Assembly: GCA_017547845.1 (NCBI GenBank)
Contig: JAFYNZ010000032.1
Coordinates: forward strand, 1 to 44,658
DNA length: 44,658 nucleotides
Reading direction: 5' to 3'
From: Muribaculaceae bacterium
GTDB taxonomy: Bacteria; Bacteroidota; Bacteroidia; Bacteroidales; Muribaculaceae
Part shown: positions 1-9,180 of the stretch, piece after piece
How positions within the stretch are numbered: the first letter of the stretch is position 1
Layout of the letters: the number at the start of each line of letters is the position of its first letter
Notes under the pieces: model-generated
Seen by the model: only the letters and a program-made list of their open reading frames with translations
What the model was told of the DNA's origin: nothing
Database searches by the model: none
Made by a program: the position numbers and the translations under genes

Positions 1-90
1 GTTACATCTCGGTTAACCGGTGGTCAGCGAGCGTAGCGAGTGCCACCACCGGAGATGCACCCTCACTCGACACATACCCCGACAGGGGTT
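1..90. repeat. REP-like palindromic element
   Basis: The sequence shows a long hairpin. Arms CATCTC (5-10) plus CGGTGGT (18-24) together are the exact complement of the 13 bases at 45-57, interrupted only by a 7-base bulge (11-17) that is part of the palindrome CGGTTAACCG (10-19). The apex carries the near-repeat GCGAGCGTAGCGAG. A second hairpin, ACCCC-GACA-GGGGT, lies at 76-89. After it GTTACA recurs (86-91), as at base 1, which hints at a tandem unit of about 85 bp cut by the window edge. This resembles extragenic palindromes dispersed in bacterial genomes; mobility or function is inference. Confidence 0.5.
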
Positions 91-465
91 ACACATCATC
101 TCCATACTCTGCTCATCGTGGTCGCATCGTCGCATGTCGCATTGAGGCTGACGCCATGCAACACGACAACGCTGCAACGACTCGACTCCCTATGAATGTG
201 TAAAGTCTAGCGTTTAATGGGGCATTAGAGGCAGGAGGGCAATGTTAATGAAGCAGTGCCTTTTCTCCCTAAGCACCACTTCTCTACTCGCAACTTTGGA
301 AAGGTAGAACGTTTAGGAAAAGTTGGGGATTTAGGGAGTGTGGAGAGCTATGCCTTGTGGCCCTTTGGGGCTTTCAGGGCCTATTCTCCGTTATCACCTA
401 AACCCTTCCCAAACGCCTCTTCGGATAAAAAGGTGTAGAAAAGAAGTTTTATTCGGCTCTATTAA
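91..465. other. gene-free structured spacer upstream of purH
   Basis: No convincing gene is present. A 60-codon frame at 256-438 is open but has no recognisable domain and overlaps self-complementary DNA. GGCCCT (360-365) can pair with AGGGCC (376-381). The stretch around 309-345 is imperfectly inverted relative to about 388-420: CGTTTAGGAAAAG resembles the complement of the later arm, CGTTTGGGAAGGG. This looks like a degenerate or repeat-derived intergenic element. The open frame is probably a by-product. Confidence 0.35.
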
Positions 466-496
466 TTTGAAATATAGATTTTTCTGACTAACTTTG
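466..496 (+). promoter_or_regulatory. Bacteroidetes-type promoter of purH
   Basis: TTTG at 466-469 (-33 element) is followed after 19 bases by TAACTTTG at 489-496, matching the Bacteroidetes consensus TTTG-N19-21-TAnnTTTG. Transcription would start near 500, leaving a leader of about 18 nt before the purH ATG at 518. Confidence 0.75.
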
Positions 497-517
497 CATT
501 CTAAAACTCAATAGAAA

Positions 518-2041
518 ATGGAAGACGTAAAAAAGATTAAATCAGCTCTCGTTTCAGTATTTCACAAAGATGGTCTCGACACTATCATTAAGTTGCTGAA
601 TGACAATGGCGTAAAGATAATTTCAACAGGTGGTACACAGGCATTTATCGAAGGCCTCGGCGTGCCATGCGAAGCAGTAGAAAACCTCACAGGCTACCCA
701 TCTATCCTTGGCGGTCGCGTTAAGACGCTTCACCCAAAGGTGTTTGGCGGTATCCTCAATCGTCGCGACCATGAAGGCGACAAGGCACAAATCGCTGAAT
801 ATGAAATCCCTGAAATCGACCTTGTAATCGTTGACCTTTATCCGTTTGAAGCTACTGTAGCAAGTGGCGCAAGCGATGAAGACATCATCGAAAAGATTGA
901 CATAGGTGGCATCTCACTCATCCGTGGTGCGGCTAAGAACTTCAACGACGTGATTATCGTCGCTTCTAAGGCTCAATATGCTCCACTTCGCGAGATTCTC
1001 GAAAGCCGTGGCGCAGAGTCTACATTGGCAGAGCGTCGCTGGTTTGCCAAGGAAGCATTTGCTGTCTCATCAGCCTACGACAGCGCTATCTTCTCATGGT
1101 TTGACAAAGACGAGCCATCAGCACTTCGCATCGGTGCCAACAATGCTATGCACCTCCGTTATGGCGAAAATCCTCACCAACAAGCAGGTTTCTATGGCGA
1201 TTTCGACGCTATGTTCACTAAGCTTCACGGTAAGGAAATCTCTTACAACAACCTTCTCGACATCGACGCTGCAGTCAACCTCATCAACGACTTCGACGAG
1301 CCTACATTCGCAGTGCTCAAGCACAACAACGCTTGTGGCATCGCTTCTCGCCCTACTATCGAAGAGGCTTGGGACGCAGCATTGGCATGCGATCCTGTGT
1401 CGGCATTCGGCGGCGTACTCATCGCTAATGGTGGCATCGACGTAGCTACTGCTGAGAAAATCAACCAAATCTTCTTCGAGGTGATCATGGCTCCTGCTTA
1501 CGACGAAGAGGCTCTCAAAATCCTCCAAAGCAAGAAAAATCGTATCATCCTCCTCGCTAAGGACTTGACTCTCCCTAACATCAAATATCGCACAGCCCTC
1601 AACGGCATTCTCGCTCAAGAGGCAGACTCTAAGGTGGAATGCATGGCCGACTTCAAGCAAGCGACCAATAAGGCTGTCACCACACAGCAAGCCGAAGACC
1701 TCATCTTCGCCAACAAGATTGTGAAGCACAGCAAGAGCAACGCTATCGTATTGGCTAAGAACAAGCAACTCTGTGCAAGCGGCATCGGTCAGACATCTCG
1801 TGTCGACTCTTTGAAGCAAGCTATCACTAAGGCCAACTCGTTTGAGTTCGACCTCAATGGCGCAGTGATGGCATCTGACGCATTCTTCCCATTTGCCGAC
1901 TGCATCGAAATCGCTCACAACGCAGGCATCGACGCTGTAATCCAACCGGGCGGCTCTGTACGCGACCAAGACACTATCGACTACTGCAACGAGCACGACA
2001 TCGCTATGGTCATCACAGGCTTCCGTCACTTCAAACACTAA
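518..2041 (+). CDS. purH: Bifunctional AICAR transformylase/IMP cyclohydrolase
   Basis: This enzyme catalyses the last two steps of IMP synthesis: formyl transfer from 10-formyl-THF to AICAR, then ring closure. The 507-residue protein has the normal PurH length. An N-terminal MGS-like cyclohydrolase domain (about 1-190, with the ISTGGT and GRVKTLHP motifs) is followed by the transformylase domain, which carries the catalytic K268-H269 in KHNNACGIA. The C-terminus ends in the family-typical VITGFRHFKH. The ATG lies just downstream of a consensus promoter. mreB follows after only 23 bases with no terminator, so purH probably leads the cell-shape operon. A long antisense frame across the gene is a codon-bias shadow. 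Confidence 0.97.
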   Translation: MEDVKKIKSALVSVFHKDGLDTIIKLLNDNGVKIISTGGTQAFIEGLGVPCEAVENLTGYPSILGGRVKTLHPKVFGGILNRRDHEGDKAQIAEYEIPEIDLVIVDLYPFEATVASGASDEDIIEKIDIGGISLIRGAAKNFNDVIIVASKAQYAPLREILESRGAESTLAERRWFAKEAFAVSSAYDSAIFSWFDKDEPSALRIGANNAMHLRYGENPHQQAGFYGDFDAMFTKLHGKEISYNNLLDIDAAVNLINDFDEPTFAVLKHNNACGIASRPTIEEAWDAALACDPVSAFGGVLIANGGIDVATAEKINQIFFEVIMAPAYDEEALKILQSKKNRIILLAKDLTLPNIKYRTALNGILAQEADSKVECMADFKQATNKAVTTQQAEDLIFANKIVKHSKSNAIVLAKNKQLCASGIGQTSRVDSLKQAITKANSFEFDLNGAVMASDAFFPFADCIEIAHNAGIDAVIQPGGSVRDQDTIDYCNEHDIAMVITGFRHFKH

Positions 2042-2064
2042 TCCTCTAATAATTTAGACTCACA

Positions 2065-3084
2065 ATGGGATTCTTCTCTTTCACACAAGAAATAGCGATG
2101 GACTTGGGTACAGCCAATTCCATCATCATCCACAACGACCAGATTGTGGTCGACCAGCCATCGGTGGTCGCTATCGAAAGCAAGACCGGCAAGGTGATTG
2201 CCGTGGGCAACGAAGCACGCCAGATGGAAGGTAAAGAGCCTCCGGGCATCTACACTGTGCGTCCTTTGCGCGACGGTGTGATTGCCGACTTCAACGCTGC
2301 AGAGCTTATGATTCGCGGCATGGTCAACATGGTCTGGCCAAAGCGTCGTTGGTTCTCCCCTACATTGCGTATGGTGGTGTGTATCCCATCAGGCTCGACC
2401 GAAGTGGAAATCCGTGCCGTACGCGACTCAAGTGAGCACGCAGGCGGACGCGATGTCTACATGATCTATGAGCCTATGGCTGCTGCTTTGGGTATCGGCA
2501 TCGATGTAGAAGCACCTCAAGGCAACATGATTGTCGACATAGGCGGTGGCACGACCGAAATCGCTGTCATCTCACTCGGCGGCATCGTGACCAACAAGAG
2601 CATCCGTATCGCCGGCAACGACTTGACTGCCGACATCGAAGAGCATATGCAACGCGTCCACAATGTGCGCGTCAGCAGCGCTATGGCTGAACGCATCAAA
2701 ATCAACGTCGGCTCAGCATTGACCGAACTCGAAAACCCTCCTGAAGACTTCGTGGTCGACGGTCCTAACTTGATGACTGCTTTGCCGATGAAGGTGCCTG
2801 TATCCTACCAAGAGATCTCTCACTGCATCGAAAAGTCGATTGCCAAGATTGAGAACGCCGTGCTTGCAGCATTGGCACAGACTCCACCCGAACTATATGC
2901 CGACATCGTCAAGAATGGCATCTACCTCGCCGGTGGCGGTGCATTGCTCCGTGGTCTCGACAAACGCTTGACCGACAAGATCGGCATCAAGTTCCATGTC
3001 GCTGAAGACCCATTGCACGCAGTGGCCAACGGTACAGGCGTGGCGTTGAAAAACATCAGCAAGTTCTCATTCCTAATCCGATAA
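2065..3084 (+). CDS. mreB: Rod-shape actin homologue MreB
   Basis: MreB is a bacterial actin that forms membrane-associated filaments directing lateral cell-wall synthesis. The 339-residue product has normal length, with the ATPase phosphate-1 motif DLGTAN (13-18), a phosphate-2 motif DIGGGTTEIAV near residue 155, and the adenosine-region motif LAGGGALLRGLD near 290. It is the first of the mreB-mreC-mreD-mrdA-rodA series and probably shares a transcript with purH. No internal promoter was obvious in the 23-base gap. Confidence 0.97.
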   Translation: MGFFSFTQEIAMDLGTANSIIIHNDQIVVDQPSVVAIESKTGKVIAVGNEARQMEGKEPPGIYTVRPLRDGVIADFNAAELMIRGMVNMVWPKRRWFSPTLRMVVCIPSGSTEVEIRAVRDSSEHAGGRDVYMIYEPMAAALGIGIDVEAPQGNMIVDIGGGTTEIAVISLGGIVTNKSIRIAGNDLTADIEEHMQRVHNVRVSSAMAERIKINVGSALTELENPPEDFVVDGPNLMTALPMKVPVSYQEISHCIEKSIAKIENAVLAALAQTPPELYADIVKNGIYLAGGGALLRGLDKRLTDKIGIKFHVAEDPLHAVANGTGVALKNISKFSFLIR

Positions 3085-3098
3085 GCGTTAGATAAGAA

Positions 3099-3953
3099 GT
3101 GCGCAACCTGCTCAATTTCATCATTCGCTACAACACATGGTTTATATTTATATTCTATGTGTTGTTGAGTTGTACACTTCTGTTCAACGGTCGAAACTTC
3201 TACCAGCAATCTGTGTATCTGACATCAGCCAATGGTGTCAGTAGCACAGTGTATGGTATGACCAATAGCGTCACCGGCTACTTCAACCTTAAAGAGATTA
3301 ACGCCGACCTCCAACGTCGCAACGCTTCGCTCGAAAACGAAGTGCTTAACCTCCAAAACCAGCTGAAGTACTATGTCACAATGGTCGACGCCGACTCTGC
3401 CTCTATGAGCTCGACTCACGCAAGCCGATTCGACTATGTGATAGCCTCGGTCATCAACAATAGTGTGCATCACCCACGCAACTACTTCACTATCAACAAG
3501 GGAGCCAACGACGGCATCAAGCCGGGCATGGGCGTCGTGGACCAAAACGGCGTCGTGGGTATCGTCAACGTGGTCGGCAGCAACTCTTCTCGCATCATCT
3601 CGCTGCTCAACACTACCCAGCATTTCTCGGTCAAGATTAAGAACACCGACTACATCGGCTCGCTATCATGGTACGAAGGCAATCCGGGCATCGCATACAT
3701 CGAAGAGATGGCGCAACACATGCAGTTTCATGTCGGCGACACGGTCGTAACAAGCGGATTCTCAACCACTTTCCCTGAAGGAATCCCTGTCGGCACGGTC
3801 ATCTCTCGCGTCAGAACGACCGATGAAAACTTCTTCACTCTCAAAGTCAAACTAATGTCGGACTTCCCTCGATTGAGCACTGTGCGCGTCATCAAAGACG
3901 ACTTCAAGGCAGAGCTCGACTCGCTCCAACTTTACGATGCAGCCAACAACTAA
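3099..3953 (+). CDS. mreC: Rod-shape-determining protein MreC
   Basis: MreC is a bitopic inner-membrane protein whose periplasmic part links MreB filaments to PBP2 and RodA. The 284-residue protein has an N-terminal membrane segment (about 12-30), a predicted coiled coil (about 65-95, rich in Leu, Asn and Glu) and a beta-rich periplasmic domain. That domain contains the family pattern GANDGIKPGMGVVDQNGVVG and TSGFSTTFPEGIPVG. It lies 14 bases after mreB and 21 bases before mreD. Confidence 0.95.
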   Translation: MRNLLNFIIRYNTWFIFIFYVLLSCTLLFNGRNFYQQSVYLTSANGVSSTVYGMTNSVTGYFNLKEINADLQRRNASLENEVLNLQNQLKYYVTMVDADSASMSSTHASRFDYVIASVINNSVHHPRNYFTINKGANDGIKPGMGVVDQNGVVGIVNVVGSNSSRIISLLNTTQHFSVKIKNTDYIGSLSWYEGNPGIAYIEEMAQHMQFHVGDTVVTSGFSTTFPEGIPVGTVISRVRTTDENFFTLKVKLMSDFPRLSTVRVIKDDFKAELDSLQLYDAANN

Positions 3954-3974
3954 GACCACTACCCTTGATCTGCT

Positions 3975-4484
3975 ATGAGTCGCGAACTGATATACTACGC
4001 AATCCTTTTTGTCGCAATGCTGCTTCTGCAGGCGTTGATATGCAACCACATCGTGCTATTCAACGTAGCAGTGCCCATCATCTTCATCTACTTCATCATC
4101 CGATTGCCGATGTCGCTATCGACCAATTGGGTGCTGACGCTGTCGTTTCTGATGGGATTCTGCGTCGACATCTTCTCCGACACTCCGGGCATGAATGCGT
4201 TGGCTTGCACCATCTTTGCTATCGCAAGACGCAAGATTTTCACCCTCTACAACAGCCGTGACGAACACCACGCCGAAATAGTGCCAAGCATCTCTACACT
4301 CGGATTTGCCACCTACTGCAAATACTTGTTAACCACCACATTGTGCTATTGCACTCTGATTTTCCTCATCGAATACTTCTCGTTCAGCCACCTGCCGATG
4401 ATGCTGCTCAAAATCGTTAGCAGCTCGGTGCTGACGTTCCTCTTATTGTTAGGTATAGATAGTTTAATGGCCAGACAATCGTGA
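3975..4484 (+). CDS. mreD: Rod-shape-determining protein MreD
   Basis: This is a small polytopic membrane protein of 169 residues with about five hydrophobic segments, the usual size for MreD. It is the poorly conserved membrane partner of MreC. The identification rests on size, hydrophobicity, the motif LMGFCVDIFSDTPGMNALAC (a Bacteroidetes MreD hallmark) and position between mreC and mrdA. Its stop codon overlaps the GTG start of mrdA by four bases, implying translational coupling. Confidence 0.92.
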   Translation: MSRELIYYAILFVAMLLLQALICNHIVLFNVAVPIIFIYFIIRLPMSLSTNWVLTLSFLMGFCVDIFSDTPGMNALACTIFAIARRKIFTLYNSRDEHHAEIVPSISTLGFATYCKYLLTTTLCYCTLIFLIEYFSFSHLPMMLLKIVSSSVLTFLLLLGIDSLMARQS

Positions 4485-6316
4485 GAAAAGACTATAGCCT
4501 CGAAAAAAGAAAATATATCATAGGCGGTTTCATCACCCTAATTGTGATAATCTACATAATCCGCCTCTTCAACCTCCAAATAGCCGACAACAACCTCAAA
4601 GAAATAGCCGATAGCAACGCTTTCTTGCGACGCACTATTTATCCGGCAAGAGGATTGATGTACGACCGCAACGGTGAGCTGGTGGTGTTCAACCAGCCTG
4701 CCTACGATGTGATGATGATTCCACGCGACGTAGAGAACTTCGACACCATAGCCTTCTGTCGGACTCTCAACATCTCTGTGGAGCAACTCCGTGCATATTG
4801 GGCCGATATGAAAGACCCTCGTAAAAACCCCGGCTACTCCTCCTACACCCCTCAGAAACTCATATCCCACCTTTCGCAAGAAGACTATGGCCGTCTGCAA
4901 GAGAAACTCTATCTCTTCCCCGGTTTCTTCATTCAGAAACGCACCATACGCCAATATCAGCACAACGCCGCTGCCAATGTCTTGGGCAACATTCGTGAAG
5001 TGTCGGCCTCCGACATCGAACGCGACAGTTATTATCGTTCAGGCGACTACACAGGCGACCTCGGTGTCGAAAAAAGTTACGAGCCTTACCTGCGTGGCGA
5101 AAAGGGTGTCGAAATCCTTATGAAGGACTCGCGTGGACGCATCAAAGGCAAGTTTGACGAAGGCCGTCACGACCGCTCCCCTTCTGCCGGTCGCAACCTC
5201 ACACTATCCATCGACATCAAGCTCCAAGAGTATGGCGAGCGTCTGATGCAAGGCAAGAAAGGCGCGATCGTAGCCATCGAGCCGGCGACCGGCGAAATAC
5301 TTGCCATGGTCTCAAGCCCCACCTACGACCCGTCGCTTCTCGTCGGCAAACAACGCGGCAAAAACTATCGCGCTTTGGTCAACGACAGCCATCGTCGTCC
5401 GCTATTCAACCGTGCACTCCAAGCAGCCTACCCTCCAGGATCTACATTCAAGCCTACTCAGGCTCTGATTTTCCTCCAAGAGAATATCGTCACCACCGGC
5501 ACAGCTTTCCCTTGCTACGGCGGATATGTCAATCGCGGACTCAAAGTCGGTTGCCACGGCCACGCATCTCCCATCGCCGTTCGACCTGCACTCGAGACTT
5601 CGTGCAACGCCTATTTCTGCTGGGGATTTAAAAACATGATCGACAAGCGTGGCACCAAACCTGCCGACCAACTCAACAAGTGGAAGGACTACCTCGTCGA
5701 AATGGGCTACGGCTACAAGACAGGCGTCGACCTCCCAAGCGAATCGCGTGGATTTATCCCTAACGCCGAGTTCTACTCCAAGTCCTATCGCGGTGCCAAC
5801 TGGAGCGGCAACACCATCATCTCCGTTTCAATCGGACAAGGCGAAATCCTCGCTACTCCACTTCAGATTGCCAACCTCAGTGCTTTGATTGCCAACCGTG
5901 GATACTTCTACACCCCTCACGTCGTCAAAGCCATTCAGGACACTACGCTCCCTAAAGAGTTCACCACCCGACGCGTGCCGCATATCGACAAGAAGCACTA
6001 TGATGTCGTGGCTGAAGGTATGCGCATGGCGGTCACAGGGGGTACGTGTCGCACCGCCAATCTTCCGGGACTCAACGTGTGTGGCAAGACCGGTACGGCT
6101 CAAAACCCTCACGGCAAGGACCACTCTGCATTCATGGGATTTGCTCCGATGAATGACCCTAAAATCGCTATCTGCGTCTATGTCGAAAACGCGGGATTCG
6201 GTGCCACCTATGGTGTGCCTATCGGTACGCTCATGATGGAAATGTACCTCAAAGGCGAAATCTCTGCCGAACACAAAGACCTCGAACAACGAATGATTAA
6301 TGCTAAAACTTTTTGA
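4481..6316 (+). CDS. mrdA: Penicillin-binding protein 2, elongasome transpeptidase
   Basis: This class B PBP cross-links peptidoglycan during lateral elongation, acting with RodA. The 611-residue protein has one N-terminal membrane segment (about 12-28), a PBP dimerisation/pedestal region and a C-terminal transpeptidase domain. Active-site motifs are visible: S321-T-F-K324 in PPGSTFKP, SCN in ETSCNAYF, and KTGTAQ near residue 532. The start is a GTG overlapping the mreD stop (GTGA). The gene overlaps rodA by four bases. Confidence 0.96.
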   Translation: MRKDYSLEKRKYIIGGFITLIVIIYIIRLFNLQIADNNLKEIADSNAFLRRTIYPARGLMYDRNGELVVFNQPAYDVMMIPRDVENFDTIAFCRTLNISVEQLRAYWADMKDPRKNPGYSSYTPQKLISHLSQEDYGRLQEKLYLFPGFFIQKRTIRQYQHNAAANVLGNIREVSASDIERDSYYRSGDYTGDLGVEKSYEPYLRGEKGVEILMKDSRGRIKGKFDEGRHDRSPSAGRNLTLSIDIKLQEYGERLMQGKKGAIVAIEPATGEILAMVSSPTYDPSLLVGKQRGKNYRALVNDSHRRPLFNRALQAAYPPGSTFKPTQALIFLQENIVTTGTAFPCYGGYVNRGLKVGCHGHASPIAVRPALETSCNAYFCWGFKNMIDKRGTKPADQLNKWKDYLVEMGYGYKTGVDLPSESRGFIPNAEFYSKSYRGANWSGNTIISVSIGQGEILATPLQIANLSALIANRGYFYTPHVVKAIQDTTLPKEFTTRRVPHIDKKHYDVVAEGMRMAVTGGTCRTANLPGLNVCGKTGTAQNPHGKDHSAFMGFAPMNDPKIAICVYVENAGFGATYGVPIGTLMMEMYLKGEISAEHKDLEQRMINAKTF

Positions 6317-7794
6317 CCACAATGGAACTTAGAAACGACAATAAGACCAACACGTCGATGTTCAGATCCATCGATTGGATGACGATCGTGCTCTACATGG
6401 CATTGGTCATCATGGGTGCCATCAGCATCTACGCTGCATCCTACGACTTCGACAACGCAAGCATCTTCAGCTTCCAAGAGTTCTCCGGCAAGCAGATCAC
6501 ATGGATAGGTCTGTCGCTCATCATCGGTTGTGGCATCTTGCTCATCGACTATCGCATCTACGAAAGTTACGCCTACCCCATCTACATCGGCATGCTCCTG
6601 CTGCTGGTCGTCACCATCTTCATAGCCCCCGACATAAAAGGCTCGCGATCGTGGCTCGTATTCGGCCCCGTCAGTCTCCAGCCGGCTGAGTTTGCCAAAT
6701 TCGCCACAGCCCTCGCCCTCGCCAAGCTATTCAGTTCCTACAACTTTGTACTCAACCACAAAGCAAGCAACTACTTCCGTGCCCTGATCATCATATTCCT
6801 GCCTATCATCTTGATTCTGATGCAGAAAGAGACCGGTAGTGCGTTGGTCTACATCTCGCTCATCTTCGTGCTTTATCGCGAGGGAATGAGCGGCATGGTG
6901 CTCTTTTCGATGGTCTGCGCCATAGCCTACTTTGTCATAACCGTGAAGTATTCGATGCCACTCATCATGGGCATACCCAATGGTGAATTTATCGTCTTTG
7001 TGCTCATTATCCTCGTCTTTATCGGAATGCTCATACTATTCTGCAAAGACCTCATCGTGGCACGCAACATCTTCATCGGCTATCTGGTGAGCATAGGCAT
7101 CATCTATGTGTTGAGCCTATTCGACATCCAAATCAATGGTCGCATCTACTTCCTCAGCACCCTGATAGCAGCCCTGGTCTACACCTCTATATCTATGTTT
7201 CGCCATCGCATCGACAAGCACCTCATCACCATCGGCTTTGTCATCGTATCGGTGGTATTCATGTTCTCGACCAACTATGTCTTCAACAATGTGCTCCAAC
7301 CCCACCAGCAAAACCGTATCAAGGTCACTCTCGGCACCATCGAAGACACTCGCAGCGTCGGCTATAATGTCAACCAGTCGAAGATTGCCATCGGCTCGGG
7401 TGGCGTGACAGGCAAAGGATTCCTCAACGGCACACAGACCACACTGAAGTATGTGCCAGAACAACACACCGACTTCATCTTCTGCACCATCGGCGAAGAA
7501 CACGGATTCGTAGGCTCGGTGACAGTGCTGATAATCTATCTGGCACTAATCCTGCGCATCATCTACCTGGCAGAACGACAACGCACAGCATTCGGACGAG
7601 TCTATGCCTACTGCGTCGCTTCCTACCTGATACTCCACCTGTCGATCAACATCGGCATGGTCATCGGGCTGTGTCCCGTCATCGGTATCCCGCTGCCATT
7701 CTTCAGCTATGGAGGCTCGGCTTTGTGGGGGTTCACCATCTTGCTCTTCATCCTCCTACGCATCGATGCATCTCGAAAAGAACGCAGAGATTAA
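6313..7794 (+). CDS. rodA: Rod-shape SEDS glycosyltransferase RodA
   Basis: RodA polymerises lipid II during cell elongation together with PBP2. The 493-residue polytopic protein carries the SEDS family signatures SWLVFGPVSLQPAEFAKF and, near the C-terminus, PVIGIPLPFFSYGGSALWG. It is longer than the proteobacterial homologues (about 370 residues); the additional hydrophobic residues are in the central part (about 190-310), as in other Bacteroidetes. It overlaps mrdA by four bases (ATGA) and is the last gene of the shape cluster. Confidence 0.96.
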   Translation: MTTMELRNDNKTNTSMFRSIDWMTIVLYMALVIMGAISIYAASYDFDNASIFSFQEFSGKQITWIGLSLIIGCGILLIDYRIYESYAYPIYIGMLLLLVVTIFIAPDIKGSRSWLVFGPVSLQPAEFAKFATALALAKLFSSYNFVLNHKASNYFRALIIIFLPIILILMQKETGSALVYISLIFVLYREGMSGMVLFSMVCAIAYFVITVKYSMPLIMGIPNGEFIVFVLIILVFIGMLILFCKDLIVARNIFIGYLVSIGIIYVLSLFDIQINGRIYFLSTLIAALVYTSISMFRHRIDKHLITIGFVIVSVVFMFSTNYVFNNVLQPHQQNRIKVTLGTIEDTRSVGYNVNQSKIAIGSGGVTGKGFLNGTQTTLKYVPEQHTDFIFCTIGEEHGFVGSVTVLIIYLALILRIIYLAERQRTAFGRVYAYCVASYLILHLSINIGMVIGLCPVIGIPLPFFSYGGSALWGFTILLFILLRIDASRKERRD

Positions 7795-7902
7795 GAGAAT
7801 TTTTCGCAGTTAACAAAGATTTTTGGGCTAAAATAAGGCTCAATTCAAGAAAAAGCACTATATTAGCAGATAATTTCATACAACTATTAATACGTAATAA
7901 TT

Positions 7903-8259
7903 ATGGCAAACAAAAGAGACTTTAGAAAATATGTAGGCGAAGTCGTAAACGGCATCTGCCAAGACATGATGATGGCTTACTACAACATCCCTGGTGCAGA
8001 CGTTGACGCTATCGACGAAGCAATCATCGACGTGCTCAAAGCAGGCGAAATCGCATTGGCTCAAAGCAACGTTCAATTCGACAAGAGTGCTAAAGCTTTC
8101 GCCAACAGAAAAGAGTACAACAACGAGAAAGCTAAATATTTCCGCATGGTCTACACCAAGATTCACAAGGAATTCACCGAAGCTCTCGGCGTAGCTCTCA
8201 AGAAGTTCAACGCTGCTATCCCTCAAGAAATCAAGGATATCAACAAGCAAGTTGACTAA
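7903..8259 (+). CDS. Small conserved-looking protein, function unknown
   Basis: I do not recognise a named family. The 118-residue product is soluble and Lys/Asp/Glu/Ala-rich, with no signal peptide, membrane segment or cysteine cluster beyond a single Cys near residue 19. It is predicted mostly helical. It starts with MANKRDFRKYVGEVVNGICQ. The codon use matches neighbouring highly biased genes. It has its own 108-base upstream spacer and a strong terminator 12 bases after the stop, so it is probably a separate, possibly abundant, monocistronic unit. Confidence 0.8.
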   Translation: MANKRDFRKYVGEVVNGICQDMMMAYYNIPGADVDAIDEAIIDVLKAGEIALAQSNVQFDKSAKAFANRKEYNNEKAKYFRMVYTKIHKEFTEALGVALKKFNAAIPQEIKDINKQVD

Positions 8260-8271
8260 CATTACCATCAT

Positions 8272-8317
8272 GGCAAAGAGTGTGGCCCCTCGATTGGTCG
8301 CCCTCTTTGTCTTTTTT
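8272..8317 (+). terminator. Rho-independent terminator
   Basis: GGCAAAGAG (8272-8280) pairs with CTCTTTGTC (8303-8311), allowing one G-U pair. The stem is followed directly by a T-rich run (CTTTTTTATA). It sits just after the small unknown gene and separates it from the nitrilase gene. Confidence 0.85.
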
Positions 8318-8358
8318 ATACTATAGTATATCAGTATCACCAAACCATTATTCCGACA

Positions 8359-9159
8359 ATGACCACCAAGCCACTCAAAGTCGCTTTGTTTCCTCAAGAA
8401 ATCATCTGGAAAGACAAAGCAGCCAACATCGATACTCTCATCAAGCTCATGCCGACTGTGCACCCTGAGACCGACCTACTTATCCTCCCGGAAATGTTCT
8501 CTACAGGATTCGTGACCGGCGACAAGGAAGAAGTGCGCCTACTCGCAGAACGCAACACAGGCAAAACCATCGACCTTATCAAAGAACTCGCAGCGAAATA
8601 CGGCATGGCTATCGCCGGTAGCTTCATTGCCGACACCGGTGGCTCGTTGTACAATCGTGCTTTCTTCATCGAACCAAGCGGCGAAGAGACTTTTGCCGAC
8701 AAAAAGCACCTCTTCACTATGGCTAAAGAAGACCGCGTTTTCTCAAGAGGTCACGACAGAATGCTCGTCAGATATCGTGGCTGGAACATCGCTATGATAG
8801 TCTGCTACGACATCCGTTTCCCTGTCTGGTGTCGCAACAAAACCAACGAGTATGACCTCCTTATCGCAGTTGCCAACTGGCCTCAAGTGCGCGTAGACGC
8901 TTGGAATCAACTCCTCAAAGCTCGTGCCATCGAAAACGAAGCCTACGTCTGTGGTGTCAACTGCAAAGGCACCGACAACTACAATTTCCTTTACACAGGT
9001 GACTCGGCAGCTATCGACTTCAAAGGCAAAGCCATCAACATCTGCCAAGAAGACTCCGACATCATCTACGCTGTGCTCGACCACGAGAAACTCGACGCTT
9101 TCCGCACCAAATTCCCTGCATGGAAAGATGCCGACCCATTCACTTTGACCGATATTTAA
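8359..9159 (+). CDS. Nitrilase-superfamily amidohydrolase (omega-amidase-like)
   Basis: This is a carbon-nitrogen hydrolase that cleaves a small amide or nitrile. The 266-residue protein carries the family triad: Glu45 in LPEMFSTGF, Lys115 in DKKHLF and Cys149 in MIVCYDIRFPVW. The arrangement and size resemble YafV/Nit2-type omega-amidases, which hydrolyse alpha-ketoglutaramate; the exact substrate is inference. It lies 21 bases upstream of an alpha/beta hydrolase gene and may be co-transcribed with it and the MurF-like ligase. Confidence 0.88.
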   Translation: MTTKPLKVALFPQEIIWKDKAANIDTLIKLMPTVHPETDLLILPEMFSTGFVTGDKEEVRLLAERNTGKTIDLIKELAAKYGMAIAGSFIADTGGSLYNRAFFIEPSGEETFADKKHLFTMAKEDRVFSRGHDRMLVRYRGWNIAMIVCYDIRFPVWCRNKTNEYDLLIAVANWPQVRVDAWNQLLKARAIENEAYVCGVNCKGTDNYNFLYTGDSAAIDFKGKAINICQEDSDIIYAVLDHEKLDAFRTKFPAWKDADPFTLTDI

Positions 9160-9180
9160 TCCTATCTATCCACAACCGTC

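Noticed and set aside
256-438. 60-codon ORF upstream of purH as a gene
   Set aside because: It lies in self-complementary DNA, has no domain, and ends before the purH promoter; more likely a repeat by-product.
1118-2038. Long antisense ORF opposite purH (306 codons)
   Set aside because: Explained by strong codon bias of purH leaving the opposite frame open; no domain in the translation.
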